From positions 744,001 to 808,000 of the forward strand of contig JAGUCH010000003.1 of the NCBI GenBank assembly GCA_019096065.1: a stretch of DNA of 64,000 nucleotides, read 5' to 3'. The translations under genes were made by a program, and so were the position numbers. Of the stretch, positions 19,679 to 30,517 are shown in pieces. Position 1 is the stretch's first letter; each line of letters starts with the position of its first letter. The notes beneath the pieces are model-generated. The model saw nothing but the letters and a program-made list of their open reading frames with translations, was not told where the DNA came from and made no database searches. The stretch comes from Paracyclopina nana (Eukaryota; Arthropoda; Copepoda; Cyclopoida; Cyclopettidae).

Positions 19679-21057
19679 TATTTAAGTGATAGAAATCCAA
19701 AACACCATAAATATTTTTTGTTCCCTTTTTCAATTTAAGTAATTCTTATTTTATGAAAAAAAATATTTTATGAAGTAAAAATATCCATAAATGCACCAGA
19801 AAGGAAAAATGCCCCTTTTTTCCACATTCAAGCTTGAATAGCTCAGCGGCTATGGGGTCAGTTCAACCTAGGCTACCTGCCATAACGTGTGGCTTGATCA
19901 GAGCTTTCCAGAGAGCCAAAGATTTATGCCAAAACCATCGACCGCAAAAAAGTTTTCTTAATAAAAACAGTTTTGAGCGTTTTCTCTTTCAGCTGACAAA
20001 CCAATAAGCCTAGTGAAAATAATTTGCTGTCAAAAAACTCCTCATAACCCAATAGTCAAGTGGTAAAAATTTTTTTTTGATCAGCCTTGCCTAGCTGGAG
20101 CAATTGAATTTTTAATGCTTTCTAAAAAGGGCCAAAAAATCGCCAATTCTCCACCTAGGTCCAAAAATTGGCCTCTAGCTCAGCCCAGGAGCATTTCTAA
20201 GCCCATGTTGCATAATAACTTAATCATCCCACTATATGGGGGTACTATTGGGATAGGTGTCATTTCATTCTAGAATTTTGGCTTACCATGAATTTGCCAC
20301 CTGGCTCCTGCATAGACTCTTAAATTCTTTGCGCTCTCAAAGCATCTTTTACAACGCCTTATAATCACTTACATTTATTATTACCCTTGAAACTTGCCAT
20401 TCAATTCATTTTAAAGCTGATCATAAATGGCATTACTTATATACTTACTGAATTAGAAACAATTGGCCAAACTAATTCATGTGATGATTTATCAGGTTTT
20501 CCCTGGAATTAGCCTAGTAATTGAAAAATATCATTAATTTCCATGCATTCAGACTGAAATGTATTGATTACAGCTTGATAAACATCTTAATCTATTTCAA
20601 AAAATCACATAATGGCCCCAAAATGTATCTCTTTTTTAACTATGCCATAATTGTTGTTTCCATCGTCATTCAATCCTCCGCAAATTATTTAGATTTACTT
20701 TAAAAGCTTAAAAAATGATTGTCTAACATGCTTTAAGCATTTAATCTATGTGTAAACGCGATTGATGCTTACTTTTTTTTCATTTTTTAATGTGGAAAAA
20801 TTCCAAAAAACAAAATTGATCATAGAAGGATTGCATTTAAGAAGTTGACCTTCCCAAGATTTCAGCTTAATGAAGAAAAAAGAAACAATGGAAGAAGTAG
20901 ATAATGGAAACTTATCTGCACCCTCCCTTCAGGATTGCAGTAGAATTACCCCTAGCTCTGTAAACTGGAGAAAGGTCAAGATCAATGCACTGACATTCTT
21001 CTAACTGTTCTCAGTTTCAACTCAGCCTTTGACTAGGACAGAACTTCACATCAAAAA
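19679..21057. other. Intergenic, no gene seen
   Basis: AT-rich sequence upstream of the carbonic-anhydrase-like gene. Only short ORFs without family resemblance. A TAGCTCAGCGGCT string near 19850 resembles an A box but no B box follows. Confidence 0.5.
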
Positions 21058-21953
21058 ATGATTTCAAAAGTTCTCCTCATTTCAGCTGTAATCTGTCAAA
21101 TGAGTTGGAGCATCAAAATTGTCTCTGACTATGATTACAAAATTAAAGGTATGTCAGCACTAAATTAATTCATACTTTGAAAGCAACATATTTAAAGACA
21201 GTATAATTCACTTTAGGCCCTGACACTTGGTGGTTCAATTTTCCTGTGCAATGTGATGATTTACTATTCCCAACCCAAAGTCCTGTGAACTTGTCTGAAA
21301 ATGTTTTGGAGGTATCCAAAGTGCCAAAACTTGAATTTGACAATTATGACCAATTACCACAAGACCTGACATTACACAATAATGGAAATGGACTCAAACT
21401 GAAGGTGAATTTCCAGAATTTGGCACATTGGCCAAAAGTTAGCAAAGGCCCCCTGAACCCCAATCAAGAATATCATTTACACCATATCAGATTTCATTGG
21501 GGTGGATCTGAGCATTTCCTTGAAAAGTAAGATAACTATGAGACTTTTTTTCTATTTTACAAATGTTGGCTATTAAGGTTTCAAGAAGCTGCCATGGAAA
21601 TTCAACTGATGCATTACAACATGAATGCATACAAGTCTTATGATGAGGCTTTGCAAAATGCTGATGGAGTCTTTGCAGTTGGCTATTTCATACTTCATAG
21701 CTCACTGGAAATATCAAATAAAAATTGGTCATCTCTGATTTCAAATTTGAGGAAAGTGCAACATGCTGGATCAATTGCCAATATAGAGTCATTTCCCATC
21801 AATGCCCTTGTAAATACAGAATTCCGGACCTTCAGACATTATCATGGATCATTGACAACTCCACCATGCTCAAATACAGTAACTTGGATCTTGAGTGAAC
21901 AACCAGTTACCATCTCATATAATCAGGTCACAGTGTTCCTGGTGAGGTTTTAA
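21058..21953 (+). CDS. Secreted carbonic-anhydrase-related protein, acatalytic
   Basis: Exons 21058-21148, 21217-21526 and 21578 to at least 21926. A signal peptide (MISKVLLISAVICQMSWS) is followed by an alpha-carbonic-anhydrase domain: GPDTWWFNFP, QSPVNLS, the HHIRFHWGGSEH region, EIQLMHYN, and GSLTTPPCSNTVTW with the conserved Thr. Active enzymes bind zinc by three His (HFH...H). Here the first is Arg (IRFHWG) and the third is Gln (EIQLMH), leaving one. It therefore belongs with carbonic-anhydrase-related proteins and is probably not a CO2 hydratase. The last family exon, after SYNQ, was not found: a foldback element begins at 21929, and the ORF otherwise reads 8 codons into it and stops at 21953. 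Confidence 0.88.
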
Positions 21954-22532
21954 CCTAAACTTTCTCAACCAACTTTATATTACACATTTTCTGAAAGCTA
22001 TTGATATGGGGATTCCAATGGTGTAAACCATAAAATCCCCTGTCGTAGCTTCCCATAGCATACGAGTTTAAAAAACCGCTAGCGCTCTCATTTTGCAAGG
22101 TAGAGAAAAAGTGCGCTTCTATGACCCCCTCTAAAATCAGAAAATGAACATATTATATTTTGTAAGATTTTTGATATCGGACATGGTTTTGAAGTAACTG
22201 CACTATGCTAAATGGCAACCCTTTCTCATCTTCCACATGATGGTAATATCACAAGTAAATTGTAACTCTAGAATTAAGTCCAAATTCAATATTTTGTATA
22301 AAATATATTATGTTCATTTTCGAATTTAAGAGGGGGTAAATGAAGCACATTTTTTCTCTTCCTTGTAAAATGAGAGTGCAAGGGGTTTTTTAAACTTGTA
22401 TGTTATGGGAAGCTACGACAGGGGATTTTTTGGTTTACACCATTGGAATCCCCCTATCAATAGCTTTCAGAAAATGTATAATTTAAAGTTGGTTGAGACA
22501 GTTTAGGTTAAACCCTTACCAGGAACACTGTG
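21929..22532. mobile_element. Long foldback element at a splice donor
   Basis: The two arms, about 245 bp each (21929-22175 and 22285-22532), are inverse copies starting CACAGTGTTCCTGGT. AGGT lies on both sides (21925-21928 and 22533-22536), consistent with a 4-bp target duplication. The left AGGT is the exon-intron boundary of the carbonic-anhydrase-like gene (CAG/GT). No ORF. Superfamily uncertain. Confidence 0.8.
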
Positions 22533-22560
22533 AGGTATATGTCCATCTTTTTATGCTTAA

Positions 22561-22883
22561 AACTAGGTAAAGGCGTCCATAAATGGACAGCGGAGGGCGG
22601 GCCTACGGACATCAGTGATGCTAGTCCCTGATTTTAATGAGAAATGTTGCACACACTAGTAACTAGAAATTGCAAGAGTGTCTCATTGCTTTTTTATATT
22701 GCATTGATAGAAATTCTTGATCTGAGCAAGTGCAAGAAAATAAGCAGCAGATAAAATGCAAATTGTCATGAAAGTTGTACCAGGAATAATGAATTTTGTG
22801 GAACCAAAAACACTGCACTTAATAACTTACACTAGGTGATTCACAAATTAGTATAATATATTGATGCCTTTATTTTACATGAC
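22561..22883. repeat. 320-bp dispersed repeat, copy 2
   Basis: Direct copy of 5022-5341, beginning AACTAGGTAAAGGCGTCC only 25 bp after the foldback element. Confidence 0.85.
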
Positions 22884-23244
22884 TTTTAAATGATTACTTT
22901 TGTTTCTAAATTAAGGTCTATAAACTTATTAGTTTGAGGGAGTGTTAGTTTATTGGTCAGGGCATATATCCAAGGTCTTAACAAACTTAACAAAAATTAC
23001 CTTTAGGCAGTTTACAAATTGATTTAAGAATCTTACTATGATCTTACAGATGACTTTATTAAATATGATTTGCCAGGGATCGTAAGTGAAAAATAGAGGT
23101 TCAAAAGTAAAATTAATTCAAGTGAAAAATAGAGGTTCAAAAGTAAAATTAATTCACTGAATGTTGTTTTGGCTGGAAATGAAAGTCGACTGACTAGAGT
23201 GTGCAGCAAGTTAAGTCACTTTGCTTGTTGAAAAGCCAAAAAAA

Positions 23245-23575
23245 GTCTAGGGGTCAAAGTCCTTGGGGCAAAAATCCAAGGGACTAACACCTCAAGAGCA
23301 AAAATCCAAAGGGCTTATATCTCACAGGCAAAAAATCAAGGGGCTAACATCTCAGGGGCAAAAATCCAAAGGGCTAACATCTCAGGGGACACAATTTCTA
23401 TTGGTAAATGATCCTAGGGGCAAACATCTTATGGACAAATTTCCTCATGCAAATATCCAAATGGCAAATATGCCCAGGGTTAAATGTCTTTAAGGCAAAA
23501 TTATTTGGGGGCTAATTTCTCAGAGGCAACCACCCCTGGATCAAATAGCTATGGCCAAACATTTAGGGATAAAAG
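23245..23575. repeat. Degenerate minisatellite, CAAAAATCCAAAGGGCTAAC type
   Basis: Loose tandem units (about 20 or 40 bp) with GGGGCAAAAATCC and GGGCTAACATCTCA. They produce a 76-aa lysine-rich ORF that is not a gene. The spacing recalls the arms of the AAAGGC foldback family, but no inverted partner was found. Confidence 0.65.
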
Positions 23576-25679
23576 GCACATCCCAACTAGAAATTTTCAC
23601 AAGTTTCCTGAAAGCTATTGTAACATACCTATTAGCACTCCTTAGTTTTACCCAGGTTGAGTTTGTGTCATAATGGATTGTAAAATGGGAAAACTCAAGT
23701 ACAGCTTTACTAGCCTGAGCCTGCAAGGGCTGTAATTGTATGAGTGTTTTTCCATTTGTAAATCCAAAGTCAGCAATTGTATGACCCAATTTTATATGCC
23801 CCAGCTCAAAATATACAATTTTATATTCTGTAAAATGATTTTTGAGTGTGTTAATGAAGTTACTGGGCTTCCCTCACATGCTAGCATCCTGTGGTTTGGG
23901 AGCTAAAAAATAGACTACTTAAAAAAACCCATTTTACTAGAGGAGCTCCTATTAGAGCGATGGGTTCTGGATTCAGCCAACTGAGGTTGAAATCCCAGTC
24001 ATTCCTTAACTTTTTCTGATTTCTTTATCTGGCTGTAATAGCAGCAGCCAATTAACATGAAGTTCCCATAGCTCAATGGTTAGAGCATTGGAATGCTAAT
24101 CTAACAATCTGAGGTTCGAATTTAGATAGTTTCTCTCTTTTTTCTAACTTCTAATTTGGATTAGTTCCATGGATTAGAGGGGAATAAAATTACTTTAAAT
24201 CCCTTAAATTTTATTCCAGGGCTATTAAGTATTTCTAAAATATCCCCAAAAATGCTTAGAAATAATGTGATATAAAAGAGCAGATTTGGATTGGTAACCT
24301 GAATTATGGGGAGCAAAAGACAGACAAAATGCAATAGATGGTGCTGAATTTTTGGTTCTTTGGCATACGAGTAAGCGTGCGTAGCAATTGCGGCAAAAAT
24401 AGCGCTTCAAACAAAAAGTAAACAAAAAGTTTTTTAGAGTTGTAGGCAACAAAATGTTAAAGAAAGCTCTCTTTTTGAGCTTGAAACAGTACAATTGATT
24501 CAAGGAACAGAATGGTACCATTTTGAGCAAGATTCATGAAAGTCAAGAAATTTTGGATCATGAGTCACATCATATCCAGACCTGAGCATGAAGGATCGAA
24601 TAAGAAAAAATAGCCTTACTTTTGGCAGCTCCACTCTGAGTGAGTTCAAAACAAACAAGTTCATCTAGTGTGGGTTTTATAAAAAGAGCTAGTTTTTTGA
24701 CAAATTAGCCATTTCTTGCAATGAATTGAGGAAAAAGAATTTTCTGGTAATCATGATGGCCATGCTATAGTTGTTGTACTGGCATGGCAAAAGCTAAGAA
24801 AATTGGAAAAAGCCAGCCCAAAAGTAGTGAATTGTCCCTAATTATTAGAAATAGTCCTCAAAAACTTGATAATATCTTTGAATCTAGGGCTTTGAAAATA
24901 GGTATATTTAGCATAAAAAATCTTTTTTATATGATGGAAAGTAATTTTCGCATGCATAATTCAGTTTACCAATTCGTCTCAGTTCATATAACTACACATA
25001 TATAAAAGCTCTGACGTTTTGCTTTATCAAGTGACACACATTATAAAGTATTTTTTAAGGTTTGTTGCTCCTCTATTTGACCATGATTTTGTCCAAGAAG
25101 TAAATCCAAGAAGAAAAAAGGAGGAAAATGCCTTGTTCTTGTATGGGGATTGAAACCTCAACATTTAGATTAGGAGACTGGCGCTCTATTGACTGAGCTA
25201 CCGATACAGTTTGATTTTTGTTAGGACTCCTTTTTAAAGTAGAGTCTCTATCAGAGATACCAGACAAAACTTGAAGATACATATCTTTTAGCTCAAAAAG
25301 TTCCAAATTCAAAATGCACAATTTTTAATTCATTGATTAACACTTTCAACTACTCTTGCATTACTGAGGGCCTCTCAACCCTAGCCTTCAAAGTAATGGA
25401 TCAGATGCTAAGTCAAGATTGCCTAGTCTGGTAACTTCATTAATATTTGAAAATTACTTTCCATCATATATAGTCGTAGCATCGAGCCTGCAAAGTTGCT
25501 TCTCGATTTTTCCTTCACAAAATTTGCTCAGCTATTTTGATAGCTTGTTTTATAAATTGTTTACATATATAAATAGATAATATATAGCTGGGGATCATAA
25601 AGTAGGGCAATTAAAGAGCTGAGAGTGGATTTTTGAATTGAATGCAAAAACTCGAGTACAGCTTTTCTAGCCCGAGCCT
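23576..25679. repeat. Repeat mosaic, no gene
   Basis: 23690-23760 recurs at 5700-5770. 23790-24310 parallels 4342-4900, including the tRNA-like piece at 24067-24132. 24960-25055 is inverted relative to 4915-5000. 25230-25475 has an inverted copy at about 50150-50370. A 101-aa minus ORF at 24225-24530 has no family resemblance. Confidence 0.6.
25145..25207 (-). repeat. tRNA-like sequence
   Basis: On the minus strand GGTAGCTCAGTCAATAGAG fits an A box and GAGGTTTCAATCCCC is a B box with one extra T. The anticodon arm does not fold cleanly. Probably a tRNA relic. Confidence 0.4.
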
Positions 25680-26190
25680 GTGTCAAACGGGGTAGCGACA
25701 TAGGTCACAGCGAAATGTGGAGGGCGGGCCTGTTGCCCACTCCCAATAATATACATCAATCACACTGTATATAGCATTGCAGTTTGTGTTTAATAGGATG
25801 TAGGTAAATTTCTCATCTTTGGAAAAAGCAGTAACAGCCGAATTCAGCCCAGAGGCCTACGGCCACTGGGCTGAACGGCCGACATACATTTTATGTTAGA
25901 GGTAGAGGCAATCTTAAACATTTGCTCAACTTTTTCTTTGAATCATTCTGATTTGAGTTGAAGAATTAATGTATTGCTTTGGTGGCTCAGTGACAGAGTG
26001 TCGGACTACTAAGCAGTCAGATCCAGGTTCAAATCCCGGTGCAGGCAGTTCTTTTTCTATTTTTTTCTGTCTTTTTCTGGATTGCAATTTACTTCCTGGT
26101 CGATATCCTTGTGCAGTTTCCTGTGTCAAACAGGGGAGCGACATAGGTCACAGCGAAATGTGGAGAGCGGGCCTTTGGCCCGCCCTCCAA
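25680..26190 (+). repeat. tRNA-derived SINE-like composite, locus 2
   Basis: Same order as at 16045-16600: partial tail (25680-25735), body with CAGAGGCCTACGGCCACTGGG (25835-25880), tRNA-like head (GGTGGCTCAGTGACAGAG...AGGTTCAAATCCCGG, 25980-26043), tail (26085-26185). Confidence 0.75.
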
Positions 26191-26454
26191 AGAACAAAAA
26201 ACAGAGCTATGTTTTGAAGTCTGATGCTTTTAGCTTTTTGTAAGGCAACTAAGGTAGGACGTTGAATTTTTTGTTTCAGCAAAGATCAAGCTTTAAATTA
26301 TTTTCAAAGATTCTCATGAATAACAGACTAAAACAATTATTTTTAAGGCTGAGGAGTTTTTGAAGGTGGAAGACCAATTTGGGAAAGGCATTTCAAGCAA
26401 TATCAGACCATTGCAAAAACTCCACAGCAGAAAAATTCAAGTTTGTATTTCTTG

Positions 26455-27010
26455 AATTGGGCTTTGCTTACGGAGGCTATGGTAGTAATGATTTTTGCCG
26501 CCAGGAGGAGCTAATCTTACCCCAGCTAATAGCAGCGTAAGCTAAGCGAGCTGAAAATTGAATTTCGATCTGTTTCTGTTTGCACCTGCTCCACTACTAG
26601 CCCCGATCTAAAAATATTGAACCTCCGATCAGTTTTTAAAGCAACCAGATTTGATATATTTCAACTGCTTCTCTAATATTTTAGTCTTCTAATTTTTGAA
26701 AAGCAAGTTTTCATCTACTTTTGTAGTCATTTTATGGGCAAATTGAGTAATAATAGCATGCTTTGTAGGACAATTTGCCCAAGAAAATCAATCTTGATAC
26801 CCGGTGGAGCTTTCTGGAAAAGGGAGAAAATCTCTTGTTTCTTGACAAGAACGCCAAATATTGAGTTTTTAAAAGTCAAAAAGCCTAATGATAACGATTA
26901 TGTGACAAACTAGTTGAAGCGACTTTGAAAAAGAATCGGAGGTTACTCCTAATGCCATCTTTTTTACCTTATTCAGAAGAATGTAACTACACCGTGAGCA
27001 AAGCCCAATT
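26455..27010. mobile_element. TIR element (MITE-like), copy 2
   Basis: Ends AATTGGGCTTTGCTTACGG and CCGTGAGCAAAGCCCAATT. It is the inverse of the copy at 103-657 along its whole length, with many substitutions, so the family is not recent. Confidence 0.75.
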
Positions 27011-28521
27011 GTATTGCTTTTTCGGAATGGCATTGTTACATTTGATAAAATTAATTTCAACAGTGCAGGAAATAAATCTATTTTTATTCATGGTTATCAA
27101 AAGTTTTCCCACATTATATTTTCAGGTTCCTCATCTTTCCTGAGATATCATTATGAAAAAAAGCAAGATTTATATATATAAAGCTGAATTTGCGAGAACG
27201 CCCGAACCAAGATTTTAAAACTGAGTTCAACTGATTCAGCTCAGTTATCAATCAAAAACAAAAGTCGCATGGCGCGCGTTTAGTGCACAGTTTGGCCAAA
27301 GTTGGAATTTCAATTAAAAACAAGTAAAAAGTGCTCAATTCAGATTACGTTGGGATAACCAATAAAGTGGACAACGCGAAAAAAAGTAAGTTATTTTGGT
27401 GCATAAATTATAGCTTGTTCTGTGCCAAATTGCTTCGTCTTTTTTTTTTGCAAACAGCAGGATTCGTGTTAGGTTATTTAAAAAGTGGGCATTTTTTGTA
27501 AAATAAAGCTATTGTTTTCGATCTAAGCAAAACCCTATTAGAATGCCTTGCTTTTTTTTAACCTTATATGAATAACTTAACGAAACACTGGAAACTGAAT
27601 GTTACAATCAGGCTGTAGCCTTATATACAGCGCACAAAAATATCGAAAATAATACGCAGCATGTGCATCCTTTAAAAATTGAAGGGCTTCTTTCTTGTGG
27701 CTTTAGCTATTTTAGATCGCTGTCTCTAATTTTAGTAGATACTATAACAAATCCGGCGTAGATCTTAGTCCAGGGCCGTGGTAGATCCTATTTTCTATTG
27801 AAAGGTTGTGCTGAACAAATTTTAATTTTGCGTCGAAAAAAAATGCTGTACTAAATTATTAAAAGCCTTTGTTCAAATAGTTCTCATTTACTAAATAAAA
27901 TTAGGTTAACGGGCACATCGTTTTCATAAGTTAATTTTTTATGCCACCTGCTTTCACCAAAATGCTAGTTCCAGTTGAATTTCAGCCATGTGGTTTAGAA
28001 GATCAATTGTTTTAATTCTGACCTTTTTCTTTTTCTTTTTTGCAATTGCACAGTGGGTTTATTTGCCGATTTCACGCGCACGGAAAAAAGTCGCGAAATC
28101 GATGTAGCACCTCTTTCTTATTAGTGGTAAGCTAAAAATATTCCATCCTGGCACCCGGGAGAGCAAGTAAGAGCAGCCAATTCTGGTGGATTATCAATTT
28201 ATGCTATAAGCTTGACTTCCCTGACTTGGTCACTCAATTGGAGTCGTTTGGAATCAAAAGTTATGGGAGATTCAATTTTTGCTCAAATTGTACAAAGTTG
28301 CTGTTCTACTGAATTCGCCAGAATCAACTTTTGTCCAAAAATTATGTTTCCTTCACCAAATTTGAATCTTTATCTGTCAATAAACATTAATTTGTGCTCT
28401 TTAGATAGCCTAGAAGTCATACAAATTAGAAACTGAAAATGGGTGCTAAAATCGGAAATCTGCGATTTGACGTAATTTCTCATGCGCGTAAAATCGGCTT
28501 TTTGATCCACTGTGAATTGTT
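27011..28521. other. Intergenic, no gene seen
   Basis: AT-rich. GGACAACGCGAAAAAAAGTAAG near 27370 could be a first-exon donor but no partner exon was found. 28395-28500 repeats bases 1-102. A 74-aa ORF at 28212-28436 is not supported. Confidence 0.45.
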
Positions 28522-30015
28522 TTGAAGTCTGCAATAATTTGCTTGAATCCTGAAATTGGTTCCATGACCACAAAAAGTAAAACTGGCGGAAAATACCCAT
28601 CAATCACATTATGTGCTTACTATTCCACTTCTGCCATTAACTCCCAACAAAAGGTGTACCAATTTTCAAATTCAACATTTGAAGATATTTATCAAAAAGT
28701 TCCCAAAATGTTTGACAACCTTGAAGTCAGGCTAATCGAACATGTATCATACTCTACCCAAGAAGAACAGTAAGATTTTATATTGTGAATTAATTCCAGC
28801 AATTCTCATTAGATCATTTAAAATGCAAAAAAAGCTTTGATTGATGAACAAAAGCTAAATATATTTTTAAATACTTTTAGAAGAATGACCAACTTCTCCA
28901 ACTTTTCAAGCATCAAAGCTAACTTTGAATCATCAAATTGGGATGATATTTGGCAAGATTCTTATAGAATCTCCTCAGTACCTCCGTTTGAAATCTACCA
29001 TTGCAGTTCGCTGAACATACCTAAATTGCATCAATATAGAAATTCAGTGGTACATTCAACCCAGTTGACAGCCTTCTAAGAATATAAAAGATTTCATCCT
29101 AAAAATTTGCAGCTGTTCATAGAGTTCAAGAGACGATTGTGGGATTTGGTATACATAGACTTTCATGACCCAGATGAGTCCAGGATTTATTTCGAGCCAG
29201 ACTATGACAATGTTGACTTCTTTGATGGATCAATTGGGTATACGTAAGGGTTTTATTAAACTCCATAATAAAAAATTACTAATATTATCATTAGAACTCA
29301 ACTTGAATATTGGATTTTTAAGGGTGTTATAAGTTTGACGTGACTTTTTGCTATTTCTTGAGTAGCACTTTAAAAATGTATTCTAGGTATTATAACGTGA
29401 AAACTAGCCAAACACAAAAAGTAACGAGTGGTAAACATATTTGTGATGCTACAAATCAACAAAGAAGGAAATTGTGAATGGAAAGATTCTTTGCTTGGAA
29501 AATGCAATGCAATTTACCTTGGAGCAAAACTTTTGGTAAAATAGTAACAATGTTTTGTATGTTAAAAAGCATACATAATCATTTGACTTTTTTTGAGATG
29601 AGAAAAGAAACTGCTCAACTAGTCAAGATGTGGACAATTTCTTCAATGTATCTCAGCAAGCTTTGGGCTCAAAAATTGATGAGGAAATTGAAAATTTTGG
29701 CTGTAAATTGGAAAATTGCTTAAGCCATCAATGGCAAAGACAATTCATTACAAAAACAGTGTTAACTACCCATGGCAATGAGACAGCCACTCTTATGTAT
29801 GCAATCCTTGATGAGCAAGTAAGGTTCGGTTTCATTTCACTATCAAAATACTTTTTTGATCCCCTTTTAAGATGCAAGTTTATACTGATATTCCTTTATA
29901 CACTTGGAGCAACTTGATAGCAGATATTGGCGGATATTTGGGCCTTTTATTGGGCGCCAGTCTTTTGTCTATTTTCGACTGCATCTCAACAAAAATCAAA
30001 AGGGTCAAAAAATGA
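28522..30015 (+). CDS. DEG/ENaC (pickpocket-like) sodium channel, partial
   Basis: Exons end at 28769, 29049 and 29243; a short doubtful one lies near 29390-29540, then 29603-29818 and 29872-30015. The first block has YPSITLC, the family's FPAVTIC motif after TM1. Extracellular parts follow (LFIEFKRRLWDLVYIDFHD, then Cys-containing segments). The last exon has IGGYLGLLLGASLLSIFD, the second-transmembrane signature GGxxGLxxGxS, and a short cytoplasmic KRVKK end. These are trimeric amiloride-type cation channels. No exon with TM1 or the cytosolic His-Gly motif was found upstream, so the gene is incomplete in my reading or its first exon is unrecognised. The exon near 29400-29470 needs a very short intron or a frameshift. 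The true start is unknown. Confidence 0.75.
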
Positions 30016-30517
30016 AATATATGAAAATCTTCTTGATGAATAAATATTTCGCTGTTAACTTTTTTAAAGATCATTTTGCACATGTATTCCATAATGTTTT
30101 CTTAAAATGCACGTACTTTTGTCAAAATATGTGCTTTTGCCACCCTCCACTACATTTTCTCAGTCTGCCATAACCTAGGTGTTGCTTCAGTGCACATGTA
30201 CCCATGCAATTACGTAGCAACAGTGCTGTAAAATGCAACACTAGTGTAAAGTTTGGCTGAATTTTGCAGAGCAGAGGAAATTTGCTTTGAATATCTCCTA
30301 TCAAATAAAATTTCAATTAAATTATTATACTATGTATTATTGTCTAGTTTATAGCAAATAGCCCTTGTGTAGATGAGAAAAAGCAGTATTTTTATCATTT
30401 ACCTCACTGTGCAAAAGAGTTTTAGAGAGACAATCATCTGCCATGTATAAGTTTTTCCATAGACTGCTGAGTACCAAAGCACCAAAAAGCTTCAGTTAGA
30501 CCTCATTGCACAACGAA
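30016..30517. other. Intergenic, no gene seen
   Basis: Carries the 3' flank of the channel gene and the promoter region of the SETD7-like gene. No repeat or ORF of note. Confidence 0.45.

Noticed and set aside
23263-23493. 76-aa lysine/glutamine-rich ORF
   Set aside because: It is the translation of a degenerate minisatellite.
103-27010. Copies at 103-657 and 26455-27010 as the two ends of one large transposon
   Set aside because: Each copy has its own complete inverted termini, and unrelated genes and repeats lie between them.
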